The notes: generated from the sequence alone by a model not told the origin. A stretch of DNA of 37,934 bases from Alphaproteobacteria bacterium UBA3773 (GCA_002372275.1 DFFP01000031.1:1-37934), one strand, 5' to 3'. Shown: positions 8,360-17,177, counted from the first letter of the stretch. Program-made: numbers and translations.

Positions 8360-10018
8360 ATGCTTTTTTTGGATTTTTTTGAAAATACGACGCTCTTGAC
8401 TGTCGGTCTTTTGTGGATACTTCTTTTGTTTTTTGCAACCAAAGCAGCAACGCCGCTTAAATTTTCAAAAGGTTTATGGTGCTTGTTTTTTGCTTTTTTA
8501 ATCTTTTTTGCATCGGACTTTTTTTATAGCGAATATGACTTTTTTATGGGCTATGGTGTGTCATTTCAAATTTTGATGTTTTCAAACCTCTTTTTATCTG
8601 TCGGCGCGGCCACACTGTTGCTGATGGCTGCCTACGATGTTTTGCTGCAAAAAAATATACCGATATACATTTTATCGCTGTTTGTCAGTTTGGGGCTTTC
8701 AATCAGCTTTTATGCCGTTTTTATCGCAAACAGCCAAAATATGTTGCAAAATACGTGTTATGTCGTGCCTTTAATCGGCTTTTTAAATCTGTTTTTGAGT
8801 TTTTTGGTGCAATCTGATGTTAACAAACGCAAGGGATTGTTGTTGGCCTCTGTTTCAATTTTCGGCTTGATTTGTGAAATGGCTCTGAAATTGTTTTTAG
8901 ATGTTGATACAAACCTCGTATTAACGGTTATGTTTTTATTTACGCTTATTGCTTCATATTATTTGATGATTGCTTCATTTTATAAAAAATTTCAAATCAC
9001 GACAAAAGAAAGGTTTGATAAAATTCAAAGTAATATGTATGCCGTGATGAAATCATCGCCGTTTCCGGTTTTGATTGTGCGCTTAAAAGATGATCAGATT
9101 ATTTTTGCCAACCAAAATGCATTAAAACTTTTTGAATTGGATGGAACAGAACTCAAACGTTATCATTTTAAAGAATTTTTTATGGATGAAAACAATCAAA
9201 AACTTTTGTGGGAAAAATTGGAACATACAAATGAAGTTCACGATTTTGAAATTTTAATTAAAACGTTTTTGGGTTCCACCCCCTTTTGGGTCACGGTTTC
9301 GGCAAATGTGATCGAATATAACGATGAGCTTGCGTTTTATTTGGCTTTTCAGGATATTACAACAAGAAAACAAAAAGAAAAAATTTTACAAAACAAAGCC
9401 GATCGCGATCCGCTCACTTTAATTTATAACAGGGGATATTTTGAAAGCCATGTTCCGGAAAAAATAAAAGCCGCACACGCCGCGCAACTTCCGTTTGCCG
9501 TGCTGATGATTGATGCGGATTTTTTCAAAAATGTCAATGATACGTACGGGCACAAGATCGGAGATAAGGTTTTAATGGAAATGGCGCATATTATCGAGCG
9601 TTCGCTAAGACCTGATGATGTGGTGGCCAGATATGGCGGTGAGGAATTTGTTGTGTTTTTAAATAATGTGACGCCAGAAATTTCCGTTTTGGTTGCAGAG
9701 CGCTTGAGAAAAGCCATTGAAGGAGCTCTTGTTTATAGTGAAAAAGGTGAACCTGTGAGATGGACTGTCAGTATCGGTGTGGCACCTTCGGGGGTTTCGG
9801 ACGATGTGGGTGCATTGATTAAGATGGCAGATGATGCGATGTATGTTGCTAAAACAAACGGACGTAATCAGGTCAAAAAATATATTTCTTCTCAAATGGA
9901 AATCTTAAAAAATAAACATCACAGTTCAAGCAACGTTCATCCGGCTCTTTCGGGCGAAGATGAAAATGAAATTTCTTTGCTGGATGGGGCGGATATGGAT
10001 TTTATATCGGAGAATTAA
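8360..10018 (+). CDS. Membrane diguanylate cyclase with PAS and GGDEF domains
   Basis: The 552-residue protein should make cyclic di-GMP from two GTP. About the first 210 residues form seven or so membrane helices, a MASE-like sensor. A PAS domain follows (about 225-340, VIVRLKDDQIIFANQNALKL), then GGDEF (about 365-525). The active site is intact as GGEEF near residue 427, with the metal and substrate motif DADFFKNVNDTYGH. RPDD exactly five residues before GGEEF is the RxxD inhibitory I-site, so product feedback is expected. There is no EAL domain. The ATG follows an AAAGAAAGA stretch. The stop at 10018 abuts the next ATG, so the RNA methyltransferase is translationally coupled. Confidence 0.92.
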   Translation: MLFLDFFENTTLLTVGLLWILLLFFATKAATPLKFSKGLWCLFFAFLIFFASDFFYSEYDFFMGYGVSFQILMFSNLFLSVGAATLLLMAAYDVLLQKNIPIYILSLFVSLGLSISFYAVFIANSQNMLQNTCYVVPLIGFLNLFLSFLVQSDVNKRKGLLLASVSIFGLICEMALKLFLDVDTNLVLTVMFLFTLIASYYLMIASFYKKFQITTKERFDKIQSNMYAVMKSSPFPVLIVRLKDDQIIFANQNALKLFELDGTELKRYHFKEFFMDENNQKLLWEKLEHTNEVHDFEILIKTFLGSTPFWVTVSANVIEYNDELAFYLAFQDITTRKQKEKILQNKADRDPLTLIYNRGYFESHVPEKIKAAHAAQLPFAVLMIDADFFKNVNDTYGHKIGDKVLMEMAHIIERSLRPDDVVARYGGEEFVVFLNNVTPEISVLVAERLRKAIEGALVYSEKGEPVRWTVSIGVAPSGVSDDVGALIKMADDAMYVAKTNGRNQVKKYISSQMEILKNKHHSSSNVHPALSGEDENEISLLDGADMDFISEN

Positions 10019-11155
10019 ATGGGGTGCACTTTTCATCAAAATTGCGGCGGGTGTGTATATCGAAATTTGTCGCTTGAAGATTATCGCCTGCAAAAAGAAC
10101 AATCTGTTCGAATAATGCTTGAGGAAAAACTTGGCGACTTGTCTCAAGCTTGGCAGTCTCCTGTTTTCTTAAAGGACGGATTGCGTCGGCGCTGTGCATT
10201 TGCTTTTGAAATGAAAAACGGTCGGCTTTTCTTCGGTTTTAATGAAAATAAAAGCCACACAATAGAAAATATTGAAAATTGTATGATGCTCGAGACGAAC
10301 ATCAATGCGCACCTTTCGGATTTTAAGGATTTGATTAAAGAACTTTGCACTGTGTCGTTTTTAAAAAAAAGTAAAGGCAAAAAAATAACTTATGAAAAAA
10401 TTTCGAAAGGTGATTTTTTGGTCTTAAAAGCTGAAAACGGGCTGGATTTGGTGCTTGAAACTGAAAATGAATTGACGCTTGATCATCGAATGATTATTTC
10501 GGATTTTATGCAAAATAATGCGGATATGATTCGTTTTTCCTATCGAACAGGACATGAAAAACAAGCCGAAACGGTTTTGGAAAAAACAAAACCTTATGTT
10601 TTGATGGGAGATTACCGGGTTGATGTGGCAGCAGGAGATTTTTTACAGCCCTCAAAAGAAGGGGAAAATGCTTTATCGGATTTGGTTGTGGCATATGTGG
10701 GGGATAGGGCTCAAACAATTGCCGACCTTTTTTGCGGTATCGGAACATTTTCCTATCGCTTGGCCTCCAAAAAAGGAGTTAAACTTTCATCTTTTGATAT
10801 CAGTAAGCCTTTGCTTGAAGAATTCAGGCGCTTTTTGAATGCACAGATGATTTCAAATGTGAATGTGGAAGAAAAAAATTTATTTTCTTATCCGCTCGTT
10901 TCAAAAGAACTTGAAAAATTTGAGGCAATCGTCATTGACCCGCCAAGAGCCGGCGCAAAAGCGCAAATTAAAGAAATATGTGCACTCTCAAAACCTGTTC
11001 GATTGGTTTATGTTTCATGTTCACCCAAAAGTTTTGTTTTCGATGCGCTTATCTTAAAACAAAGCGGATTTAAGGCAAAAAAAATTACTTTAGTGGACCA
11101 ATTTGTGTATTCTGCACACAGCGAGCTTGTGAGCTTATGGACAAATGAAAAATAA
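10019..11155 (+). CDS. RumA/TrmA-type RNA 5-methyluridine methyltransferase
   Basis: This SAM-dependent enzyme of 378 residues methylates C5 of a uridine, most likely in 23S rRNA (RlmC/RlmD type). Four Fe-S ligands are visible: C3, C9 and C12 in the N-terminal CGGC region, and C88 in IENCMML. SAM motif I is DLFCGIGTFSY, the DPPRAGAK motif is present, the catalytic nucleophile is C334 in YVSCSP, and the proton-abstracting Glu is probably E369 in HSELVSLW. The N-terminal TRAM domain of E. coli RlmD is absent, as is common in alphaproteobacteria. Which uridine is modified (747 or 1939) cannot be told. The start codon immediately follows the cyclase stop, with GGAG inside the upstream gene. Confidence 0.88.
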   Translation: MGCTFHQNCGGCVYRNLSLEDYRLQKEQSVRIMLEEKLGDLSQAWQSPVFLKDGLRRRCAFAFEMKNGRLFFGFNENKSHTIENIENCMMLETNINAHLSDFKDLIKELCTVSFLKKSKGKKITYEKISKGDFLVLKAENGLDLVLETENELTLDHRMIISDFMQNNADMIRFSYRTGHEKQAETVLEKTKPYVLMGDYRVDVAAGDFLQPSKEGENALSDLVVAYVGDRAQTIADLFCGIGTFSYRLASKKGVKLSSFDISKPLLEEFRRFLNAQMISNVNVEEKNLFSYPLVSKELEKFEAIVIDPPRAGAKAQIKEICALSKPVRLVYVSCSPKSFVFDALILKQSGFKAKKITLVDQFVYSAHSELVSLWTNEK

Positions 11156-11197
11156 AAATGTATATTGCTTTCATATTTAAAAAAAAGGATTAAACAA

Positions 11198-11692
11198 ATG
11201 AAAACAAAATTATCTCTTTTTCTTTTAGCGCTTTTAACAGTCGGATGTTATCAGGTGGATGAATATCTGCCGATTAAAACATGTCCGAAGGTTCAAATTA
11301 AGGCGCAAGATAAAACAATTAAACAATACGCCGGTAGTCAGAATTTGTTTGAGATTGAAATGGTCAGCTATATCGGGCACTGCTATTATGATGAAAAAGC
11401 AGGGCAAACAAAAGCCGTTGTGACACCGATTTTTCAGATTAAACGCTTAAGCGAAAGTAATGTGGAAGATTTGCATTTTTCGTATTATTTAGAAACGGCA
11501 GAAGGACCTGCCCGATTCTTGGGTAAAAAAACCTATTTTGCAGCCGTTCATATGCCTAAAGGTGTTTGGAATATAAGTTGGCGTGGTAAGCAATCAGACG
11601 GGATTTCAATTCCGGACGGACAATATCATGTGGATATGTATGCCGGTCTTTATGCTATTAAAGCCGATTCGGAAGAAAAAGTTTCAAAGTAG
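11198..11692 (+). CDS. Small predicted lipoprotein, function unknown
   Basis: I start it at 11198 (MKTKLSLFLLALLTVGC), preceded by AAGGA at suitable spacing; the frame extends upstream but without a ribosome site. A 16-residue signal sequence ends in the lipobox LTVGC. The mature part of about 148 residues is beta-rich, with two further cysteines (TCPK and GHCYYD) that could form a disulfide. I do not recognise the family. It lies between the RNA methyltransferase (42 bases upstream) and transketolase (12 bases downstream), so it is probably an operon member without an obvious functional link. Confidence 0.72.
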   Translation: MKTKLSLFLLALLTVGCYQVDEYLPIKTCPKVQIKAQDKTIKQYAGSQNLFEIEMVSYIGHCYYDEKAGQTKAVVTPIFQIKRLSESNVEDLHFSYYLETAEGPARFLGKKTYFAAVHMPKGVWNISWRGKQSDGISIPDGQYHVDMYAGLYAIKADSEEKVSK

Positions 11693-11704
11693 AAGGATAA
11701 AAAA

Positions 11705-13660
11705 ATGAATCTGAATGTTTTAATGTCAAATACCGTTCGTTTTTTATGTGTGGACGCGATTAACAAAGCAAATTCGGGACATCCGGGAATGCCGCTTGGC
11801 ATGGCTGATGTGGCAACTGTTTTGTTTTCGAAATTTTTAAAATTTGATCCGAAAAATCCGAAATGGTTTGACAGAGACAGATTCGTTTTATCGGCCGGAC
11901 ACGGCTCAACGCTTTTGTATTCTCTTTTGTATCTGACGGGGTATGAAGATATTACTTTAGACGATATGAAAAACTTTCGTTCGCTCGGTGCTAAAACAGC
12001 CGGACATCCGGAATACGGTATGCTTGAAGGGGTTGATATGACAACAGGCCCCTTGGGGCAGGGAATTGCATCGGCTGTCGGGATGGCTTTGGCTGAGCGT
12101 ATTTTAAATGCAAAATTCGGTGACAGGCTTTGTAATCATTTGACGTATGTGATGGCAGGTGACGGCTGTTTGATGGAAGGTATTTCAGAAGAGGCCGCTT
12201 CGATTGCCGGTTATTTGAAGCTCAATAAGTTAATCGTGTTTTGGGATAATAACAATATCACTATCGACGGAACGGTGGAAGCTGCGAGTATCACCGATCA
12301 GAAAATGCGTTTTGAAGCGATGGGTTGGAACGTGCTTGAGATAAACGGGCACGATTTTGATGAAATTGAAAACGCAATCTTAAAAGCGCAAAAATCTGAT
12401 AAGCCGACGCTTATTGCCTGCAAAACGACTATCGGATTTGGGGCGCCGAATAAGGCCGGAACGCCGAAATGTCACGGCTCGCCTTTGGGGGAGGAAGAAA
12501 CAGCCTTAATGCGCCAAAAATTAGATTGGACATATGCGCCTTTTGAAATTCCGCAAATGGCACAACAGGCTTGGAAATCTGCAGGCGAACGCTCAAAAGC
12601 AGAGTTTGAAAGATGGCAAAAGGATGCCGATTTGGCAGGAGATAATTTCAAAAATTATATTAACGATGTGCTCCCTTCAAATTGGAATAAAGGTTTGACA
12701 GTTTTGAAAGAAAAAGCGATTGCGGAAAATCTCAAAGTTTCAACAAGACAGGCCTCGCAAATGTGTTTGGAAGAACTGATGAAAAATGTGCCGCAAATGG
12801 TTGGCGGATCGGCTGATTTAGCAGCTTCAAACTTAACACTGACAAGCTCTTCAAAAACAATTACGGCTGACGATTATGACGGCAACAACGTTAAATACGG
12901 TATCAGAGAACACGCTATGGGGGCCATGATGAACGGGATGAGTTTGCATGGCGGGGTGATCCCGTTTGGCGGAACGTTTTTTGTGTTTTCGGATTATATG
13001 CGCACGCCTATGCGTTTGGCAGCACTGATGAAAATCCGCTCCATTTTTGTGATGACACACGACTCGATCGGGGTTGGGGAAGATGGTCCGACGCACCAAC
13101 CGGTGGAACATTTAGCAAGTTTTCGGGCAATGCCGAACATATATATGATGCGTCCGTGTGATTTGATTGAAACGGCAGAATGCTATGAAATTGCCGTTCA
13201 ATCGGCTTTGACTCCGTCTGTTTTGGCGCTTTCTCGCCAAGGATTACCTCTTTTAAGAAAAAATGCGGGCAAAAATATGTGTGCTTTAGGCGGATACGTG
13301 ATTTCAAAAGAAGATCAAAAACGCGACGCGACGTTGATTTCGACAGGTTCGGAAGTTTCGCTTTGTGTGGAGGCGCAGAAAATCTTAAAAGAAAAAGGAA
13401 TCGATGTTGCCGTTGTTTCAATGCCCTGCACGCTCCTTTTTGACAAGCAACCGGATGGTTATCAAAAATCTGTTTTAGGCTCGGCGCCTAAAATTGCCGT
13501 TGAGGCCGCATCAAGTTTTGGCTGGCATAAATATGCCGATGATGTTTTGGGTATGGAAACATTCGGTGCATCCGGTAAGGGAAGTGATGTTTATCGCCTC
13601 GCTGGCTTAACAGTTGATGAAATTGTAAAAAGAGTTGAAAAAATGCTTTTGCAGAAGTAA
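11705..13660 (+). CDS. tkt: Transketolase
   Basis: The 651-residue enzyme moves two-carbon units between sugar phosphates in the pentose phosphate pathway, using thiamine diphosphate and Mg2+. The N-terminus has the substrate motif NSGHPGMPLG. The cofactor motif is AGDGCLMEGISEEAA to WDNNN at about 155-190, and the central domain has the signature GVGEDGPTHQPVEHLA. Length and domain order match the family. AGAAGGA precedes the ATG. No terminator separates it from ssb, 40 bases on. It is not obviously adapted or truncated. Confidence 0.97.
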   Translation: MNLNVLMSNTVRFLCVDAINKANSGHPGMPLGMADVATVLFSKFLKFDPKNPKWFDRDRFVLSAGHGSTLLYSLLYLTGYEDITLDDMKNFRSLGAKTAGHPEYGMLEGVDMTTGPLGQGIASAVGMALAERILNAKFGDRLCNHLTYVMAGDGCLMEGISEEAASIAGYLKLNKLIVFWDNNNITIDGTVEAASITDQKMRFEAMGWNVLEINGHDFDEIENAILKAQKSDKPTLIACKTTIGFGAPNKAGTPKCHGSPLGEEETALMRQKLDWTYAPFEIPQMAQQAWKSAGERSKAEFERWQKDADLAGDNFKNYINDVLPSNWNKGLTVLKEKAIAENLKVSTRQASQMCLEELMKNVPQMVGGSADLAASNLTLTSSSKTITADDYDGNNVKYGIREHAMGAMMNGMSLHGGVIPFGGTFFVFSDYMRTPMRLAALMKIRSIFVMTHDSIGVGEDGPTHQPVEHLASFRAMPNIYMMRPCDLIETAECYEIAVQSALTPSVLALSRQGLPLLRKNAGKNMCALGGYVISKEDQKRDATLISTGSEVSLCVEAQKILKEKGIDVAVVSMPCTLLFDKQPDGYQKSVLGSAPKIAVEAASSFGWHKYADDVLGMETFGASGKGSDVYRLAGLTVDEIVKRVEKMLLQK

Positions 13661-13700
13661 AGTAATTTTTAGTTAAAAAAATATATAAAAGGATACGCAT

Positions 13701-14171
13701 ATGGCAAACAGCATAAATAAAGTTATTTTGGTCGGTAATTTGGGCGCAGATCCGCGTGTGAACAATACCCCAAGCGGTACAAAAATCGTGAATTTTACAC
13801 TGGCGACTTCGGATCGTTGGCGCGACCGAACAAGCGGCGAGATGAAAGAAAAAACAGAATGGCACCGAGTCGTTGTTTTTAATTCTGCTTTGGCTGAAAC
13901 GGCTGAACGCTATTTGCATAAAGGTTCAAAAGTTTATATCGAAGGTCAGCTCCAAACAAGACGTTGGGAAGACCAAAGCGGACAAGAAAAATTTACAACG
14001 GAAGTTGTTTTGCAAAATTATAACGGAACACTTGTGTTGCTTGACGCTAAAGGTTCTTCAGACAGTGCATCGTCAGGAGATGATCCGTTCGCAACCTCAA
14101 ATTCCGGTTGGGACAGCGGAGCTTCGGCTTCGGCACCTGCTTCGGATTTGGATGATGATATTCCGTTTTAG
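13701..14171 (+). CDS. ssb: Single-stranded DNA-binding protein
   Basis: The 156-residue protein has an OB fold at about 4-110 (INKVILVGNLGADPRV, WHRVVVFN, VYIEGQLQTRRW). A low-complexity Ser/Ala/Asp linker follows, and the acidic tip DLDDDIPF recruits partner proteins. These are the standard features of bacterial SSB, which coats single strands in replication and repair. The ATG at 13701 has AAAGGA upstream. No LexA operator is visible in the 40-base gap before it. A weak terminator follows at 14217. Confidence 0.96.
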   Translation: MANSINKVILVGNLGADPRVNNTPSGTKIVNFTLATSDRWRDRTSGEMKEKTEWHRVVVFNSALAETAERYLHKGSKVYIEGQLQTRRWEDQSGQEKFTTEVVLQNYNGTLVLLDAKGSSDSASSGDDPFATSNSGWDSGASASAPASDLDDDIPF

Positions 14172-14216
14172 ATTGAATGTATAAGGTCTTTTTACGGCTC
14201 TTGAATGAGGCAGTGA

Positions 14217-14238
14217 AGCTTCTTTGAGAGCTTTTTTT
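14217..14238 (+). terminator. Short intrinsic terminator after ssb
   Basis: AGCT-TCTTTGAG-AGCT hairpin, extendable by CT/AG pairs with a bulge, followed by seven T. The stem is short, so strength is uncertain. Confidence 0.5.
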
Positions 14239-14270
14239 GTGCGTTATGTATTTTTTTTAGAAAAAAAATA

Positions 14271-14299
14271 TTGACAAAGTTTTATTTTTGGACTAAAAA
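14271..14299 (+). promoter_or_regulatory. Promoter for the high-GC orphan ORF
   Basis: Perfect TTGACA (14271-14276), 17-base spacer, TAAAAA (14294-14299, 4 of 6). It lies 53 bases before the ATG at 14353. Confidence 0.55.
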
Positions 14300-14352
14300 A
14301 GAAGTAACACCAAATAATAAAGAAATTATTAACCAATAAAATTCATACAACA

Positions 14353-14775
14353 ATGAAAATTGAAAAATTAAATGAAATGACCGGCAGACCGGTTGTTATC
14401 AAGAGAATTGACTCTAGTCGCTTGGATGTGCATGTGTCTAGCTCGAAAGAAGCTGGTGAAGATGTTGTTTCTGCACCTCATGAGGTACAAAGCAGCGTCG
14501 AGTCCCATGACTACAAGCACCATGCCATCACCGCCCTTATCCCGGCTTTCGAGACTGACGGTAGGCTCGTTTCGATGGAAACAGGAAACGAGGTGAAGCT
14601 CAATCCAGGAGATCAAGTTCTGCCCGTGATGGTCGGTACCGCCCTTTTCTTCCCGGATGGCACAAATGTTGTGTACACCAGAGGTTGGTATAAGGGGCGC
14701 TACATGTTCTTCTTTGCCAAGAAGGCATGTTCCGATAGAACCACGTGCCCGAATGTTCGTGTATTCGGTGAGTAA
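14353..14775 (+). CDS. Hypothetical protein of atypical composition
   Basis: The 140-residue soluble protein is not recognised. It has no signal peptide or membrane helix. The C-terminal half looks beta-rich (NPGDQVLPVMVGTALFFPDG, YTRGWYKGRYMFFFAKK) and has two cysteines in ACSDRTTCPN. Base use differs sharply from its neighbours: my line-by-line count gives about 45-57 percent GC against about 42 percent in a tkt stretch, with codons such as TCC, CCC and ACC that are rare nearby. There is no clear ribosome binding site before the ATG. It has its own promoter and two terminators, so it forms an independent unit. The composition suggests recent transfer. An antisense frame of 156 codons exists but runs through the terminator and is disfavoured. 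Confidence 0.65.
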   Translation: MKIEKLNEMTGRPVVIKRIDSSRLDVHVSSSKEAGEDVVSAPHEVQSSVESHDYKHHAITALIPAFETDGRLVSMETGNEVKLNPGDQVLPVMVGTALFFPDGTNVVYTRGWYKGRYMFFFAKKACSDRTTCPNVRVFGE

Positions 14776-14777
14776 TG

Positions 14778-14814
14778 AAAAAAAAAGCTTGTCACAATGA
14801 CAAGCTTTTTTTTT
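14778..14814 (+). terminator. Strong intrinsic terminator of the orphan ORF
   Basis: AAAAAGCTTGTCA-CAA-TGACAAGCTTTTT, a near-perfect stem with A-run before and nine T after. It starts just past the stop codon and would also work on the minus strand. Confidence 0.9.
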
Positions 14815-14830
14815 GTTAGCTGCAATGGTG

Positions 14831-14860
14831 GATAACACTGCTTTTAGTGTTATTTTTTTT
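14831..14860 (+). terminator. Second plus-strand terminator-like hairpin
   Basis: ATAACACT (14832-14839) pairs with AGTGTTAT (14845-14852), followed by eight T. It backs up the previous terminator. Confidence 0.65.
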
Positions 14861-14863
14861 ATT

Positions 14864-14900
14864 AAAAATTCCCCTTTGCTTTTTTTTAGACAAAGGGGAA
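14864..14900 (-). terminator. Terminator of the small membrane protein gene
   Basis: On the minus strand TTCCCCTTTG pairs with CAAAGGGGAA (14869-14878 and 14891-14900), followed by five T. It lies 26 bases after the minus-strand stop at 14926. Confidence 0.75.
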
Positions 14901-14925
14901 AATGTTGTTTGAAAAAATGAACGGC

Positions 14926-15243
14926 TTATCTCTTTTTTCGGATGGAAACAATATAATCAAAAGCTGATTTATATGTGACGGTATCTCCGGTTTCAATTCT
15001 GTTGGGGTAGAGAAGCGGATATCCGTCAACGGACAGCACTTGCCCGTTTTCAAGATATACGATGCCGTATTCATGACGTACAAGAGAACGCATCTCGCTT
15101 TTTTCTTCGACATAAACCACCACCGAAGTTTGAGGTTCATCTTTTTCAATTACTCCAGCTTTCAAAAAGCAAGCCAGAAGAAAAGCAAGCACGCAACCGA
15201 TAATCATCGTTATTACTGCTTTTTCAAAATCATTGAGTAGCAT
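14926..15243 (-). CDS. Small single-TM membrane protein, function unknown
   Basis: The 105-residue protein has an N-terminal helix (about 10-30, VITMIIGCVLAFLLACFLKAG), then a soluble domain of about 70 residues with mixed charge (YGIVYLENGQVLSVDGYPLL). I do not recognise it. An overlapping frame (14886-15149) on the same strand lacks a hydrophobic lead and is less likely. There is no strong ribosome binding site before the ATG at 15243. A candidate promoter is at 15343-15315 and a good terminator follows the stop. It is a single-gene unit, converging on the orphan ORF. An inverted CCATGG pair (15258-15275) lies in its leader. Confidence 0.65.
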   Translation of the reverse strand: MLLNDFEKAVITMIIGCVLAFLLACFLKAGVIEKDEPQTSVVVYVEEKSEMRSLVRHEYGIVYLENGQVLSVDGYPLLYPNRIETGDTVTYKSAFDYIVSIRKKR

Positions 15244-15314
15244 AAAAAGTTATATACCATGGCCTTTTCCATGGGGTCTTAAAATAATTTTTAATTTAAT
15301 TGAGAATTAGGTTA

Positions 15315-15343
15315 ATCTTAGACGAAATTTTTGAAAAAATCAA
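15315..15343 (-). promoter_or_regulatory. Candidate promoter for the small membrane protein
   Basis: Minus strand TTGATT (15343-15338), 17-base spacer, TAAGAT (15320-15315), each 4 of 6 to consensus. Confidence 0.35.
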
Positions 15344-15361
15344 GGGGATTACCCAATATTT

Positions 15362-16537
15362 TTATTTTAATTTTCCTTTGATGTTTACAACGACCTTTTT
15401 TTCTATGGTATCATAAGAAAGGGAGGCGATTCCTTTTCGAAAAGCAAGGGCATCTTTGCCGAATAATTCATAACGCCAGCCGGTAAGAAGCGGATTGTCT
15501 TTGTCATTGCCGCAAGCTAAATTTTTAATATCTTCTTCCCCCCCGACAACCGTTTCAATCACGCCTTCCTGATCACATTTGATTTTTAAAAGCAGTTTTA
15601 AAACTTCGGTTAAAGCCATGGCGCCGCACGGAATTTTAACGTGGCGCTCTTTTTCGATTTTGCGTAAATCTGAGGTGATGGAAGAATGGCGAGCGCTGTC
15701 TAAAACTTCTAAAATTTCGGTTGCGAGTTTTCCGCCGATGATGTCACTTCGAATGTTGCGGACCTGTTTTAATTCTTCCATTGTTTTAGGTAAACTGGAG
15801 GCAATGGCAACCAAAGCTTCGTCTTTGATGATGCTGCGCTTGGGAACATTATATTTCATGGCACGGCGTTCGCGCCACGCTGCAAGCTCTTTTAAGGCAC
15901 TTAAAAAACGACCGCTGTGTGCCGAATGTTTGATCTTAAGCCATGCCGTATCCGGATCGTTTTCGTAAAGTTTGGGGTCAAGAAGCTCTTTTGTTTCTTC
16001 TTCAATCCACGATTCGCGGTTGTGGTCTTTGAGGTATTGTTTGAGGTAATCGTAACAGAAAATAAGAAAAGTGACGTCACGAAGGGCGTATTCTAATTGT
16101 TTTTCATCTAAAGGGCGAAGTGACCAATCTGTTAAACGACTTGTTTTATCAAGTTCGGTTTTTGTGATTGCTTCAACTAAAGCTCCATAGCCGATACTGC
16201 GCCCGAAACCGCAGACAGATGCTGCAATTTGTGTGTCAAAGACGGGTTTTGGCGTTTTGCCCGTTAAATTGTAGAAAATTTCAATATCTTGTCTGCCGGA
16301 GTGGACAACCTTTAAAACATTTTCATTTTGCAGAACATCAAAAAATGGTTCCAAGTTAAGGTTGTGTGCCATAGGGTCAATAATGGCGGCATCTTCACGA
16401 TAGCCGACCTGTATGAGGCAAAGCTTTGGAAAATACGTTTTTTCACGAACAAATTCCGTATCAAGGGTAATGAATTCTTTTGTTTGTAATTCAAGACAAA
16501 GGTTTTTTAGATCTTCAAAAGTCTGAATAAGACGCAT
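15362..16537 (-). CDS. rnd: Ribonuclease D
   Basis: This 391-residue 3'-5' exoribonuclease trims tRNA and other RNA 3' ends. The DEDDy exonuclease residues are visible: D26 and E28 in LDTEFVREKTYFP, D84 in HSGRQDIEIF, and Y150 with D154 in YALRDVTFL. An HRDC domain follows (about 205-290, AAWRERRAMKYNVPKRSIIK). Length is normal. It is the third gene of the lexA operon, 11 bases after the degenerate response regulator, with no terminator or promoter visible between. It may therefore be induced with the SOS response, which is not usual for rnd. Confidence 0.95.
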   Translation of the reverse strand: MRLIQTFEDLKNLCLELQTKEFITLDTEFVREKTYFPKLCLIQVGYREDAAIIDPMAHNLNLEPFFDVLQNENVLKVVHSGRQDIEIFYNLTGKTPKPVFDTQIAASVCGFGRSIGYGALVEAITKTELDKTSRLTDWSLRPLDEKQLEYALRDVTFLIFCYDYLKQYLKDHNRESWIEEETKELLDPKLYENDPDTAWLKIKHSAHSGRFLSALKELAAWRERRAMKYNVPKRSIIKDEALVAIASSLPKTMEELKQVRNIRSDIIGGKLATEILEVLDSARHSSITSDLRKIEKERHVKIPCGAMALTEVLKLLLKIKCDQEGVIETVVGGEEDIKNLACGNDKDNPLLTGWRYELFGKDALAFRKGIASLSYDTIEKKVVVNIKGKLK

Positions 16538-16548
16538 GACGACTCCGC

Positions 16549-17166
16549 TTAAAAATTGAGTTTGTAACCACCGGCCTCCGTTGAAATCAATTCAGGCGCG
16601 TTGCCGTCTTTTTCAACCTTTTGGCGCAGGCGATAGATATGTGTTTCAATGGTATGTGTAGAGACATCGGGATGATATCCCCATACTTCTTGCAAAAATT
16701 GGTGTTTGTTAATGATTTGGCCTTTCATTTTGTAAAGGTACAGAATCATTTTCACTTCGCGCTCGGTCAATTTTATTTTTTCGTTTGTGGCAAGGTTTTT
16801 GATTTCTTTTTCAAGAGGGGAAAGTTCATATCCGTTGAAAGTTAAAATCCCCGCGTCGGAGGAAAGAATGATGTTTTGAACGGATTGAATCAAATTTAAA
16901 AAGTCAGATAAAACAAACGGCTTTGAGATATATCTTAAAAAAGCTGTTTCTTCCAGTTTTTTAAGGCCTTTTGGAAGTAAAACAAAAACAGGCGTGCGCT
17001 CAAATTGATTTTTAAGCGTTTCTATTTTTGAGGTATCTTCATCTAAAATAATAATATCAGGCTTGGCTTCTGTGTCGCAGGAAAAATCGGCTGCAGCGGA
17101 TAAAATCTGTTCGCACAAATCTTTTTTGAAAAGCTCGTTTTCTGAAATACATAAAATATTGACCAT
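16549..17166 (-). CDS. OmpR-type regulator with degenerate receiver domain
   Basis: The protein is 205 residues from the ATG at 17166 (MVNILCISEN); a GTG at 17181 overlapping the lexA stop is the alternative. The winged helix (about 110-205) is canonical: LTEREVKMILYLYKMKGQ, TIETHIYRLRQKVEKDG, ending EAGGYKLNF. The receiver is worn: the acidic pair after strand one is replaced by SEN, the conserved Thr/Ser after strand four is Pro (LLPKG), but an Asp at the expected site (IIILDED) and the Lys (ISKPF) remain. Normal phospho-signalling is therefore doubtful. No kinase is adjacent. It is sandwiched between lexA and rnd in one operon, which suggests DNA-damage-linked expression rather than a classical two-component role. 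Confidence 0.8.
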   Translation of the reverse strand: MVNILCISENELFKKDLCEQILSAAADFSCDTEAKPDIIILDEDTSKIETLKNQFERTPVFVLLPKGLKKLEETAFLRYISKPFVLSDFLNLIQSVQNIILSSDAGILTFNGYELSPLEKEIKNLATNEKIKLTEREVKMILYLYKMKGQIINKHQFLQEVWGYHPDVSTHTIETHIYRLRQKVEKDGNAPELISTEAGGYKLNF

Positions 17167-17177
17167 TTGAATTGCTT

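Noticed and set aside
13008..13421. 137-codon frame opposite transketolase
   Set aside because: It is a shadow of the coding frame of tkt; its composition is not protein-like.
14368..14838. 156-codon minus-strand frame opposite the orphan ORF
   Set aside because: It runs through a strong terminator hairpin, has no ribosome site, and the plus-strand ORF has its own promoter and terminators.
15258..15275. CCATGG-CCTTTT-CCATGG as an operator
   Set aside because: The palindromic hexamers are short and no matching site occurs near other genes here; noted only within the small membrane gene entry.
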